DNA from: Chrysopilus asiliformis
Taxonomy: Eukaryota > Arthropoda > Insecta > Diptera > Rhagionidae
Assembly (NCBI GenBank): GCA_964034945.1
Contig: OZ035961.1
Span: forward strand, 2,958,001-3,022,000
Reading direction: 5' to 3'
DNA: 64,000 nucleotides
A program made the position numbers and the translations under genes. Numbering within the stretch: position 1 is the stretch's first letter; every line of letters begins with the position of its first letter. The notes under the pieces are model-generated. The model was not told the origin of the DNA. It made no database searches and saw only the letters and a list, made by a program, of their open reading frames with translations. Shown one piece after another: positions 35,257-45,882 of the stretch.

Positions 35257-36365
35257 TACGTCCTAATGGGTGTGCGCCCTTTTGCTAGAACCCAGCCTCA
35301 ATGTCGAGTAAATTTGCGTGTAAGGCAATTCTTAGTTAGGCAGAGGAAAGTAAAAACTGATCCAAAAAACGAGGTGCCAAAATTTCGATTTTGAAGAAAA
35401 TATCAAAACAAAGAAACTATGGTAACACTGAACTGGAAAATCGTTTTTTTTTACTAGTGGTCGATAGACGCGATTTTTTTAATTGCAGAAATCATGCAAC
35501 CATTTAGGAACATGAACGCGTGTAGGTCGTTATTTTTTTCATTTATAAATATATATATACTTAAATAAATAATTTGTGTGCCAGTCTAACGATTTATTTG
35601 TATTTGTGTGGCAAAGTTATTTTAAGGAAGCGACAGGTGTCAGCGGTCAATCCGCTGCCCAAGAGATTTTCCATCTTCTTGGTGAAAATTTCTCAATTTC
35701 ACATTCGATCGGCTTCCCAGCGGGGTTGACTTTTGCGTTTTCTAAGAAAACGACGGAAAATTCAAAAATTCTCGTAGACCTCTTTTCCCAAAATCTTTTT
35801 CAAAATTACAATTGTTTTAAAACAATATCTCAGCACCGCCAGAATTTCAACACATAATGGTTTTGTTTTGCTCTTGAAAAATTGAAAAAAGAAATTCTTT
35901 CGTAAGTGTAAATAAAATATTCTCAATGTGACTGCGAAACAATTTTCATTCAATAATTTATTCGTTTCAGGTATAAGTGGATACAAGCATTTTACATTCA
36001 ACGAGTGAAATTATTTTGTTTTTTGTTGTTTCATAAGCAATCACACAAGAATGAAATGACGAGATAGTATGAGTGTGATATATTGTTGGTTTTTGTACCT
36101 AATAAATTTCTCATGAAGGTGAAGATAATCGCTTAATCGACCTGATTCTGTTAGGCTTTAAATTCTTCTTTTTTTTTTAAAAATTCGTGGTTAAAATGAT
36201 CATAACCATTCGTCCCGGATTAACCGAGACAGTCCCAGATTGAGGAATCCTATCCTGGAGTCCCTGAAAATAATTTTTTTCTTGAGATTTTTCTGAAATC
36301 TACAAATTATCGCCTGCGGCTAGAAATCTACAAGTTATCGCTTGCGGCTAGGTTTTTTTTTTGAA
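35257..36365. other. No gene seen
   Basis: An open frame of 93 codons (35576-35857) lacks recognisable homology and splice support. 36195-36280 has a reverse remnant of the TAGGGTGACCAT family ('cgtcccggattaaccgagacagtcccag'). Confidence 0.35.
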
Positions 36366-36529
36366 GAATTCCATAAAATACGTCATACTAGAATACTTCA
36401 GGATTTTCGAAACCCTCCTCTCCATCTTTTTTTGCGATTGTTTGTATGAATTTTAGGCCCACCGTCATGCTACCGTAGACCCGCTCACATTTCCCCCATT
36501 AAAAGTGTGAGATATTTTATGAAGAGCTC
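36366..36529. repeat. Old MITE remnant, GTCCATAAAATACGTCAC family
   Basis: Left 'attccataaaatacgtcata', right 'gtgtgagatattttatgaag', an imperfect inverse. Interior 'gtatgaattttaggcccaccgtca' matches 40228-40385. Confidence 0.55.
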
Positions 36530-36779
36530 TTTTTTGTTCCAAATAAAAAATATTTATTATATTTCTCCGAAGATTACAGAACTTTAGTGCCAGAACAAAA
36601 ATTAAATGATTAAAATGTAAGTTTTCTGAAAACCTATATAGAGAAGTTAATTTTTAAAGAAATTACACTAAATTGGAATTTCACTTACAATGGAAACAAA
36701 AAATTCTTACGGTGATATTTATTTACCTAGCACAGCATGCACACTGGTAAAAGTATATCAAAATATTTCTTTGCATTAT

Positions 36780-37110
36780 AGTTAGTACCAGGAAGACCGA
36801 GCCATGCTCGGAGACCTCAAAATCCTCCTTTTGCTGATTTTTTTTTTGGAGAAAAAAGTAGATTCACATTATCTTATAGTTAATTTCCTGAGATTGGAAA
36901 TTTCCGATCCAAAAACCCCCTCTGCTAATTTCCTTTAGAAAAAAATGAAAGAAAATATACTTTTGTTATCACTACAGGACCTTCCGTTTCGAATTTTCAA
37001 ATTCTATTGTCAGATACAGGATTAGCGACATAGAAAATCCCTTTGATATTAATCTACTCGAAAATAGGATATTCGCATCATCCTTATAGGACCTTTAATC
37101 CCCTAAAAAA
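36780..37110 (-). mobile_element. Helitron-like fragment related to 44108-45347
   Basis: On the minus strand it contains the 'ggaaggtcctg' and 'gaaaattcgaaac' block that repeats at 44276-45250. It also has a perfect hairpin CCGAGCATGGCTCGG followed by 'tcttcctggtactaa', a possible decayed 3' end. Boundaries are approximate. Confidence 0.4.
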
Positions 37111-37160
37111 ACCCCTACATAAGACCTTCATCGTGTTTTCCTTCATTTTTTCCATAGAAA

Positions 37161-37700
37161 AACATAACAAAAGCTATAATTGCCAATCTGGCAATCATTG
37201 GAGACCCGTATGGTGATATTCGTATCAAAATTCCACTTTGAAGTCAAACTTTCCAATAAGAATTTTTAAAATTTATTCCAATCGGATTTTGATGTATGGG
37301 AGTTTTATGTAGAATCATATCCTAAATAACTTTTGTTCTTGGACTTTTTTGATAAGATGCTCCGTTTTTGGGATATTCGCAAAAAACGTTTTCGTTCGTA
37401 TGGGGGGTACCCCCCCTAATGGTCCAATTTCGCCCATTAACGAACTTAGCCTCGCATTTTACGAAAAACGGATCCACGCAAAATTTCAAGTCTCTAGCTC
37501 AATCCGTGCGCCCGCAATCCGCGCCACAGACGGACAGACGGACGGACGGACAGACGGACGGACGGACGGACATGCTAAATTCAACTTTTTTTATCATTCT
37601 AAACACACTGGTGTAATTCATTTTTTTGTGCGATGACGGGATCTTGGCGTTACAAACGGTAAGGCAAAGTTAATTGGTTTCACCATACGGGTATAAAAAT
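37161..37700 (+). repeat. Octamer-array repeat family, copy F
   Basis: Full 5' hairpin, a short deletion of the 'gaacagttgta' block, array at about 37527-37571, and the end TTCACCATACGGGTATAAAAAT. A small deletion removes 'ataccct' from the 3' part. Confidence 0.85.
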
Positions 37701-37704
37701 ACCA

Positions 37705-38027
37705 TAAAAAGTGATTGAAAATTCACTTATTTTAGAAAATACCAGGCGAGGGGTATCGAGGGGAGGTAAAAGTCAGGTTTGTAGTGTAAAAATCGAAAGC
37801 CCTCAGCCCCCTCAGTAATACTGTAAAGTTTCATTAAAATCGGACCACCCAATTCGAAGATAACAGGCGAGGGGTATCGAAGGAGAATTTTCTCAGGGGT
37901 GAGACCTATCTAGATCGATTTCTTGTCCCCGAAAATCCCTAACCCCCAAGTTTCGTGAAAATCGTTAGGCGGGTTTTTGAGATCGTTTGTGCAGACAGAC
38001 AGACATTCCTCGTATTATATTATAGGA
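37705..38027 (-). mobile_element. Helitron-like 5' region
   Basis: On the minus strand it begins TCCTATAATATAATACGAGG after an A, then 'aatgtctgtctgtctg', then two related units with 'cgatttt.a.gaaactt' and 'gatacccctcgcctg' spaced about 120 bp apart. The layout matches the other Helitron-like 5' ends. The 3' end is lost near repeat copy F. Confidence 0.5.
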
Positions 38028-38318
38028 TTCAAACTTTGTAAAGTTGTAAAAGTTTTTAGTTTTAATTGTCATATGACTTTTCCAAAAGATCATATTTTCT
38101 GTTAATGCGACAAATTAAAAACTTTTTTAGGTTGCTTAGGGTTGCTTGCATTGCATAATTAGAGAAAACCCGGATATACCGAAATTTTTACTAGATGTGA
38201 AGTCGAAAACTGTTTTTATGGTTTTATTAATTAACAAACATTTCGGAACTTCTGCATAACGATGGAATGTAGATTTCGACTTTAGAGAAAAACGCAAAAG
38301 ATAAAGCTCTTTCAAAAG

Positions 38319-38586
38319 TGCGATTTTCTCGAAAACTGTTCGTTTTTATTCCAAAATGGAGTTCTATGGGACGATAATAGCTTTCGGATGCAAAAAGTCG
38401 CGTCGAAATTGGTTAAGGTTTACTGGAAGAAGTCGATCTTACAAATTTCGTTACATGCTTACATACGCACGAACACATACATACACATACAGATATGTTG
38501 CTCGGGGACGTACGGGGCTCAGTTATGATTATGGTTTTTGAAGTGATTTTAATACCTTCCTTATATGTATGTAAGAAAGGTAAAAA
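38319..38586. repeat. Dispersed repeat (pair with 9011-9274)
   Basis: Same order of blocks as 9011-9274, from tgcgattttctcgaaaactg to 'tatgtatgtaagaaaggtaaa'. The 'acatacatacacatacag' stretch is slightly expanded. Confidence 0.6.
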
Positions 38587-40227
38587 TATCTCATAATCAC
38601 AAATTTTATAATTAAAAGCACCGCAGGCGAATATAAAAGCACCGCAGGCGAAAAAAACCTGCTGGAGGCAGAAATCTTTCAGGCAATTTTTCAGGCAAAT
38701 TTTCACCTTTCACAAAGCTCCAAAGTTCGATTCAATAGCCTGGAAAATTTAAAAAAAAACTGTTCACACGCCAGCGCATAAAGACAAGGTTTTGATTTCT
38801 GTTAAGGAACAACGGCGGAACTTCTCCAGATAAAGAAAATCTTTGAGAATAAAGAAACACGCAATTAGCAGGTTATCCTCTGCTAACACAGAATTTATAA
38901 TAAAGACCAGTTTTGAAATGTTTTCCATTAAACAGTTTTCCTCTGAACCCGGAAGCACTTGGTCATTTCATTAAAAACTATTTGACGGCTAACATCCTTA
39001 AACAAGCGAATTAATATGCAAATGACCTTAGAACATTTTGCGGCCATGATATTCTCCTTGAGTCGAGTTATTAATGGCCGACGCGACGCGACGATTATTG
39101 TGGCACGTTGTTTGCGATGTCCTTTACGATGAACACTCTTCAGATTTTAAAACTTAATAATCAGAGACGGTCTTTGTTGGCAAATGCAAATCGCCTTGCG
39201 CTTAACCTCCTCATTATCTGAAAACTCATCATCATCATCGAGTTAATTTTCATTCTTAGCCATAAAACTTGTAAATTTTTTCTTATTCTTTTGTTAGATT
39301 TTCTTAACGCACCAGCAGCTGTTTTAAAATTGAATATTTATATATTCATTAAAAATATATTTTTCGCTGTTTATTTGATGTGTTATTTACAAGCTCAAAC
39401 AGCAGCTGTTTCCGAAAATCGTCTTCTAATTCAAAAACACATTAGCAACATGAAGTGACGACCGATATTCGGGATGAGGGTTCGATATCTTCACGAAGAG
39501 TGTCAAAGTCAGGGATCGACTTGGGTTTAAAAAGAAAAAAAAAACTTTGTGGAAAAATTCGCACTAATCGATGATGATTTTTCTCGTTTCTTTTTTTTTT
39601 TGCATAGATATTTTTCCATTCTTTTTCATTATCCGTTATGTGCATGAATCCACTCTGATTTTTATTGATTGTAGCAATTAGCAAAGGTAAATAACTTTTT
39701 CGAATCAAGCACAAATTTCGTTGCTAAAAGCCTCGCCATTGGTCAATAATATTTTCAACACATCTCGATTCCAAATCAGATCAACAACAAATTACTTCTG
39801 CTAAAATAACCAGTATTTTTCTCTAATCTTTTTTTCTCTTCCCACTGGCGTTTTTTTGTTGTTGTTGTTGCGATTTTATCAGCAAAATAACATAGAGAAC
39901 TCGGTTGGGTGGATTTCGGGAAAAGCTTTTTAGTACAATTTATTCAAGATAACATTTACCGTGATTTGATTTAATTATCCTGAAAATATTGATGGTAAAT
40001 TGTTTTCACATGTTAATTGAAACATCCCAGATGGACGCCAGATCGATTCATAGTCTTTTGAGGTGAATGGAATGGACTTTTTTTTTAATTAAATTAAGTG
40101 CAAACTACTTACCATTAATTTGAATTGCTCTTATTTTAAGAATGGAGGCTGGAAATGGATTTTTTTGCTGTGATTTTTTTAGTAAAGGAAAAGCTTTAAT
40201 TCAAATGTTTTCACCAAAAGGTTTTAT
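38587..40227. other. No gene or bounded element seen
   Basis: Contains a local duplication 'aaaagcaccgcaggcga' (about 38615 and 38636). 39000-39140 is less AT-rich ('ggccgacgcgacgcgacg') but not recognisably coding. Confidence 0.4.
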
Positions 40228-40385
40228 GGCCTGTTAACATCATGATAATTTTCGACTTTTCGAACCTCAGCTTCCCTTTGTCATACCTTTCCATGATTTT
40301 TTGTATGTAATTTAGTACCGCCGTCACATTACGGCATACCCCCCGCCCGCTTCAAGTGTGACGTACCTATTTGATGGACACCACC
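40228..40385. repeat. Old MITE remnant, GTCCATAAAATACGTCAC family
   Basis: Interior 'gtatgtaatttagtaccgccgtca' and right end 'agtgtgacgtacctatttgatgg' match 36366-36529 and 49366-49530. The left end is badly decayed. Confidence 0.45.
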
Positions 40386-41260
40386 TTAGATCAGCAGTAT
40401 TAATGCCAGTTGACATTAGGCTAGTTGAATATTGACATCTGTTGAATTCTTTAAAATTGATATGGCAATGGCAATATATCAAGGCAGTTTAAGATCCAAG
40501 TTCAAATCGTTTTTAATTACCGGTCAGATTTTCATTAAAATCGCATTAATTGCAGCTAATTGAATTCGCCATCGTTCTTTAAAATCCCATTAACGCATCT
40601 AATTTTAATCTAAATTTAAATCATGTAGAATACACTTTTAGTCTCAATGCCACAAAAGACACATTTTATGAAATACTTTATGAAACATATAAATATATAA
40701 TACTCCATATATTATAAATATTGATGGAAATAAATTATTTTTTTGTAATTTTAGTTAGAAAATGGGAAAAACTTTCCTTATTTAAACATAGCTAGAAAAT
40801 TCCCTTCAAATATTTCCATTCTACTCTCTCCTGCAATGATAATTTGTCGAAAGAATTAATTTTATTTCGAAACTCTTCAAAAAGTTCGACAGCTGTCAAC
40901 TGGGAGGGATTATCGTAAGAAATTTTCCTCAAAACATCATTTAAAGATTTTGCTTAATGCTGCCTGTTTCCGAAAGCAATTTTCCGAAAGCAATTTTCCG
41001 AAAAATGTTTGAAACTTGATTTTTGCATATTTTCTTAATGACGACTTTCCGCTTCAGTTCATTCGGTTGTTGACTTTGCGTGGCCTTACGTCAATATTTG
41101 AAACGAAAAAAAAAAAATTGTCCTGATGTCTACATACAATGCCATTCCAAAAAGCAAATCAATCATTTTCATATTGCGTAAACATTAAACTGAATTGAAA
41201 ATTTTATGGTTTCTTTTACATGAACATAAACTATTTCTTCAGTGGGAAGCTATTACTATC
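40386..41260. other. No gene seen
   Basis: AT-rich; a short triple repeat 'ccgaaagcaattt' near 40970-41000. Nothing else supported. Confidence 0.4.
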
Positions 41261-41410
41261 TAAATTCAACTAAATTCAACTAAATTCAACTAAATTCAAC
41301 TAAATTCAACTAAATTCAACTAAATTCAACTAAATTCAACTAAATTCAACTAAATTCAACTAAATTCAACTAAATTCAACTAAATTCAACTAAATTCAAC
41401 TAAATTCAAC
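41261..41410 (+). repeat. Perfect decamer array (taaattcaac)15
   Basis: Fifteen identical 10-bp units in a row, then 'taataaagg'. Complete identity over 150 bp suggests recent expansion. No link to a gene or element end was seen. Confidence 0.97.
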
Positions 41411-42394
41411 TAATAAAGGTTCGATTCTTCGAGAATAGAATAAATAGATGAATTATTCGATAATAGATGTTCATAATTTAGAACACACTTGCTTTTTTCT
41501 TATGTGTTAAATTTTTTTTTTCAATTTCTCTTTCCTTGATGTAAATGGAATCTTACTGTGCTAAAATACCAAGAATGCCTGATGCAAAACAAATGTTAAC
41601 AAAAGTTCTTCTTGTGAACCGAAATTACTTAAAACCAACTCTCAGCATGACCATTTGCCATTATTTTATACATTTTTTTCTCTTTAAAACAATTAGCTTA
41701 AGTAAAACCTTGTGCCAGTTTTTGTTATTTTTTGCAGTTAAAAAAATATTTTGCTCCAATTGTTGAAAGCATCAAAATATCCTTTTCACGGGAATAATTT
41801 AACAAATTCATATTGCGTGATGCTTATAAAATAATTGAGTATTTCACGTGGCAATTACGTAAAACTTTCGCGATGGGATAATATGAAAACGTATTGCTAA
41901 GACACGTGTTCAATTAAGGGGATATTGTAAATTGTTGATTCTTCTTAAATTGTTCGTAAACTGAGAAAAAAAAATCTGAAATTCAGAAAATAGCGTTGGG
42001 AAACCCTTGTTCAGAGGAAAGTTATTTTCCTTAAAGACACCTTTCTGATGAAAGGAAAATCTGTAATCTCTCCATTTCGGAAGACTGATTTCATAATAAC
42101 ATACAAATTTAAAGCGATATTTGACAGGCAAAATGGAAAATTAAATTTTCTAAGAAAACTACAATACATATTCCATTTGTTTTGCTTTATTCGGGGAAAG
42201 GAAATATCTGAACAAAAGAAGTTCTAGCTTTTTGTAAGAAAACTGGTTAAAAATCTGGACCTCTATCTGATCCAATGCAAAATTCTAATCCAATAGTGTG
42301 GATTAGAAATTTTTTAAAATTTATTTTTGGTTGAATTTAGTATTTAAGTCTACAATTTAATCAAAAATTGTAAACAATAATATTAAAATTTTGG
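41411..42394. other. No gene seen
   Basis: AT-rich. A 73-codon frame at 41545-41766 is hydrophobic and unsupported. Confidence 0.4.
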
Positions 42395-42497
42395 GTTTTT
42401 TGGACCCGGCTTTGCCCGGCTAAAAGCGTGAGTTTTTTGGACCCGGCTTTGCCCGGCCAAGAATTTGGACCGGCTTTGCCCTGCTAAAAGCGTGAGT
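42395..42497. repeat. Three tandem units with a Helitron-like GC hairpin
   Basis: Three imperfect units of about 35 bp, each 'ttttttggacccggctttgc' followed by 'ccggctaaaagcgtga'. Reversed, the core is CCGGGCAAAGCCGGG, similar to Helitron 3' hairpins. No CTRR end follows, so the parent element is unknown. Confidence 0.65.
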
Positions 42498-42599
42498 AGA
42501 ACTTAGGAAAAAAAAATCAGATAGCCTAGAGTTAAGCGGTCCGTGCTTTCTTTAAAGTTTTTTTTCTTCGGGAAATGGTCTTCAAAAATTAACAAAAAG

Positions 42600-43098
42600 A
42601 CAATAAATTTCAGCATTCGGATTCACTTTACACACTCCCCTTACTCCCGCCACCACTCGGTCCACTTTTAAATGATCTATGCAGAATTTCAGGCCAATCG
42701 GTTCAGTAGTTTCCCCGCGAAAGGGTAACATAGAGGAAGAGCTAAGTTTCGAGATCACTTTACCCCCTCCCTTTACTCCCCCACCTCTCGGGCTACTTTT
42801 TAATGGGTCTATGTTGGGGTTGGAACCCCGACGAACATCTATGCCAAATTTCAGGCCAATCGGTTTAGTAGTTTCCCCGCGAAAGAGTAACATAGCGCGA
42901 AAACTAAGTTTCGAAATCACTTTACTCCCTCCCCTTACTCCCCCCACCCCTCGCGCTACTTTTCCGTATGCCTATGTTGGAACCAGAACTACCACAGACA
43001 CTCATGCCAAATTTCAAGTCAATCGGTTCAGCCGTTTTTGCGTGAAAGAGGAACAGACAGACAGACAGACACCAACTCATTTTTATATATTAGTATGA
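42600..43098 (-). mobile_element. Helitron-like element with internal repeats, 3' end lost
   Basis: On the minus strand it starts TC (complement of 43097-43098) after A, with 'atactaatatataaaaatga' and a TCTG tract identical in layout to 1090-1410. The interior repeats a unit of roughly 150-190 bp about two and a half times (each with 'aggccaatcgg..agtagtttcc' and 'cactttac.ccctcc'). No hairpin plus CTAG was found at the low end. Confidence 0.6.
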
Positions 43099-44107
43099 TT
43101 TTCAATAATTCGCATGTATTAAGTTCTAATCCAAAATTGTATTAAAATTTCGTCAATATAAATTTCGGATTGAAAAGTACTCCAGAATTTTTTACCGTTT
43201 TTATTTATGGAACGTAAAGAGTGCGAAAAATTTCAACAAATTTCCCTTAGGGATGTGTCAAATTTGATTGTAATCATTTGCGCCGCATTTTGTTTAAAAA
43301 GTTTCGCCTGCGGCTGACATTTCTTATTTGTTTAAAATAAGAATTTTCGTTACAACCAAACTTTATTGTCTGTTCAAAATTGTCTGTTCAAAATTTGTTG
43401 TTTCGTTGGTGGTTCCAATAATAACAATTGTTTTTGACGTGGATACGTCTTGGATTTTGGTAATGGGGGTACAAATTAGAAAATCGGCTTGCTGCCATGA
43501 TAACAAATTTGCAATCGATGAAACTCGATAGTTTGTGGTGATATCTGCACAAAACCTGTGTTATAAGATGAGGGCTACATTAAAGCATTGTATAGGGTAT
43601 TTTGTTATGTTAAACTATGTTCAATTATGCATTTAAAAAGCAAAATCAAAATTTTTACTGCCGCTGTTATGCTGTGTCTGCTGCTTGCAGTATAGATTTC
43701 ACATGTATACTCTTTTTATGCTTTCTTTGTGTGTATTGAATCTCAACTTGATGGTTTCTCTTCTCTAAATGGATTGTTCTGATTCTGGCTATTCATATTA
43801 TTATTTCGGTTCAATTCGCTTTGGAGGAATTGAAAATTGAATCATACCCAACAGCAGCCATCGCTCGAACCTTTCATTCATTTTTATGCAAAGCATACAA
43901 ACCGCTTTGAACAAGAGCGGAAAACTTAAAGAGAAACAATTTCGATCTTAACTTGGGGGGAGAAGGAAAAATGTGCATCGATCGCATGGCCGAATTAAAC
44001 ACAGATCTGCTGGTTGCTTTTTAACAGTCACCATTTTGCTACGTCATCGGCAAGAAATATCGGTGCATTCTTTCTAATGTTGATTGTGTGTGCGCTAATT
44101 TCAATAA
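43099..44107. other. No gene seen
   Basis: AT-rich. No exon, array or TIR could be supported. Confidence 0.4.
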
Positions 44108-45347
44108 TCTATATACATATATAAAAATGGATGTTTGTCTGGCTGTATGTCTGTTTGTTTGAGATTATAAAACTCAAAAACAGCTGGACCGATTTTTACG
44201 CGGTTTTTTGCAAAATGATCTGTGTTGCCAGGAGCAGGTTTTTAGCTATGTAGATTTTCAAAATTCGAAACGGAAGGTCCTGTAAGGATAATGAAAATAT
44301 CCTTTTTCCCATTTTTCCCCGGAAAAATTTGAATTGTAGGGTTTTTGGGATCACGAATCCGGTATTAGATTTTCAAAATTCGAAACGGAAGGTCCTGTAA
44401 GGATGATGAAAATATCCTTTTTCCCATTTCTCCCCGGAAAAATTTGCATTATAGGGTTTTTGGGGTCGCTGATCACGAATCCGGTGTTGGAATTTCAAAA
44501 TTCAAAACGGAAGGTCCTGTAAGGATAATGAAAATATCCTTTTTCCCATTTCTCACCGGAAAAATTTGCATTATAGGGTTTTTGGGGTCGCTGATCACGA
44601 ATCCGGTGTTGGAATTTCAAAATTCAAAACGGAAGGTCCTGTAAGGATAATGCAAATGTCATTTTTCCCATTTTTCCCCGGAAAAATTGCCATTATGGGG
44701 TTTTTGGGGTCACTGATCACGAATCCGGTGTTGGAATTTCAAAATTCGAAAGGGAAGGTCCTGTAAGGATAACGAAAATATCCCTTTTCCCATTTTTCCC
44801 CGGAAAAATAGCCATTATGGGGTTTTTGGGGTCGCTGATCACGAATCCGGTGTTGGAATTTCAAAATTCGAAACGGAAGGTAAGGAAAACGCAAATATCC
44901 GTTTTCTAATTTTGTCTCCGAAAAACTGGCTGTAGGGTGTTTCCGTGGTCGCTGATCACGAGCTGGCTGTTGGAATTTGAAAATTCTAAAGGGAAAGTCC
45001 TGGAAGGATAACGCAAATTTCCCTTTTCCTATTTTTCCCCAGAAAATTGGCATTATAGGGTATTTGGGGTCACTAATTACGAATCTGGTGTTGGAATTTC
45101 AAAATTCGGAACAGAAGGTCCTGTAAGGTAACGCAAATATCCTTTTTCCCGTTTTTCCCCGGAAAAATCGGCATAAGGGGGTTTTTGAGGTCGCTGATCA
45201 CGAATCCGGTATTAGATTTGCAAAATTCGACACGGAAGGTCCTGTAAGGATAACATTTTTTCCCAAAACTTTTTAAGTTATTTATGGTTTTTTGGTATTC
45301 TAAAATTTATACAAAAAACTTTTAGCTGCCAACGTAGGGTCTGCTAG
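44108..45347 (+). mobile_element. Helitron-like element carrying a 120-bp tandem array
   Basis: It starts TCTATATACATATATAAAAA after A, has a TCTG-rich tract and 'acagctggaccgatttttacg', and ends 'gccaacgtagggtctgCTAG' before T. TC...CTAG between A and T fits Helitron insertion; the 3' hairpin is degraded. Most of the length is the array 44276-45250. No helicase or Rep frame, so it is non-autonomous. Confidence 0.65.
44276..45250 (+). repeat. About eight tandem units of ~115-124 bp
   Basis: Units start at 'ggtcctgtaagg' near 44276, 44391, 44513, 44637, 44757, 44879, 44996, 45116 and 45238. Each contains 'cccatttttccccggaaaaa', 'tagggtttttggggtcgctg' and 'gaatccggtgttgg'. Unit length varies partly through T-run length. 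Overlapping frames of 66 codons are array artefacts. Confidence 0.92.
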
Positions 45348-45670
45348 TATTTCATATAAAAAGGGAAAATTCCCATTGAATCGTATAAGAAGAAAATGTT
45401 TTGTGCAATTTGCGTAAGTTCCGAGTACATTTACGAAAATGCTCTATTAAACATTGTTCGTTGTGTTGCAAGTGAAATTTGATTTTTAGGTACAAGATGC
45501 CAAAATTCACCAAACGGAAAGTCAAATCCCGTAACATTACGGTCAATCAAATTGTTTCTTTAGTTTCCTTTTCACTAAAATTTCTTACTTAAAGATCTAT
45601 TGGCGATCGTTGTAGGCGGATCCACGTCTTCTGGCCGTCTCTACGAGACAGACACCTTGCTTTTTTTTAA

Positions 45671-45878
45671 CACGTTGACTGCCAAACCAATTTTGCAAAA
45701 ATGTAAGGGAGATGCCAATACATATAGACGTATGTAGAATGTACGTATGTATGAATGTATGTATGTATGCATGTAGATTGTAGACCCAGCTATCGAAAAT
45801 GATAGCCTTGGCCGCTCATGAATCATAGTTGCCGATTTTCACTGGCTATCAAAAATGATAGCCATGGCAGTCAATGTG
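45671..45878. mobile_element. piggyBac-type MITE, TTAA target, copy 1
   Basis: TTAA at 45667-45670 and 45879-45882. Ends CACGTTGACTGCCA and, inverted, CACATTGACTGCCATGGCTA. The interior has an (ATGT)n-like tract (about 45720-45775) and inverted 'tatc.aaaatgatagcc' motifs. 208 bp. The near-identical copy is 56569-56779. Confidence 0.85.
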
Positions 45879-45882
45879 TTAA

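Noticed and set aside
35576..35857. 93-residue frame
   Set aside because: No homology recognised and no promoter or splice support.
42582..43098. 121- and 139-residue frames on the two strands
   Set aside because: Both read through the internal repeats of a Helitron-like element; they repeat the same peptide blocks in step with the DNA repeats and match no known transposon protein.
44444..44766. Two 66-residue frames with identical repeats
   Set aside because: They sit one tandem unit apart in the 120-bp array and have no ATG; artefact of the array.
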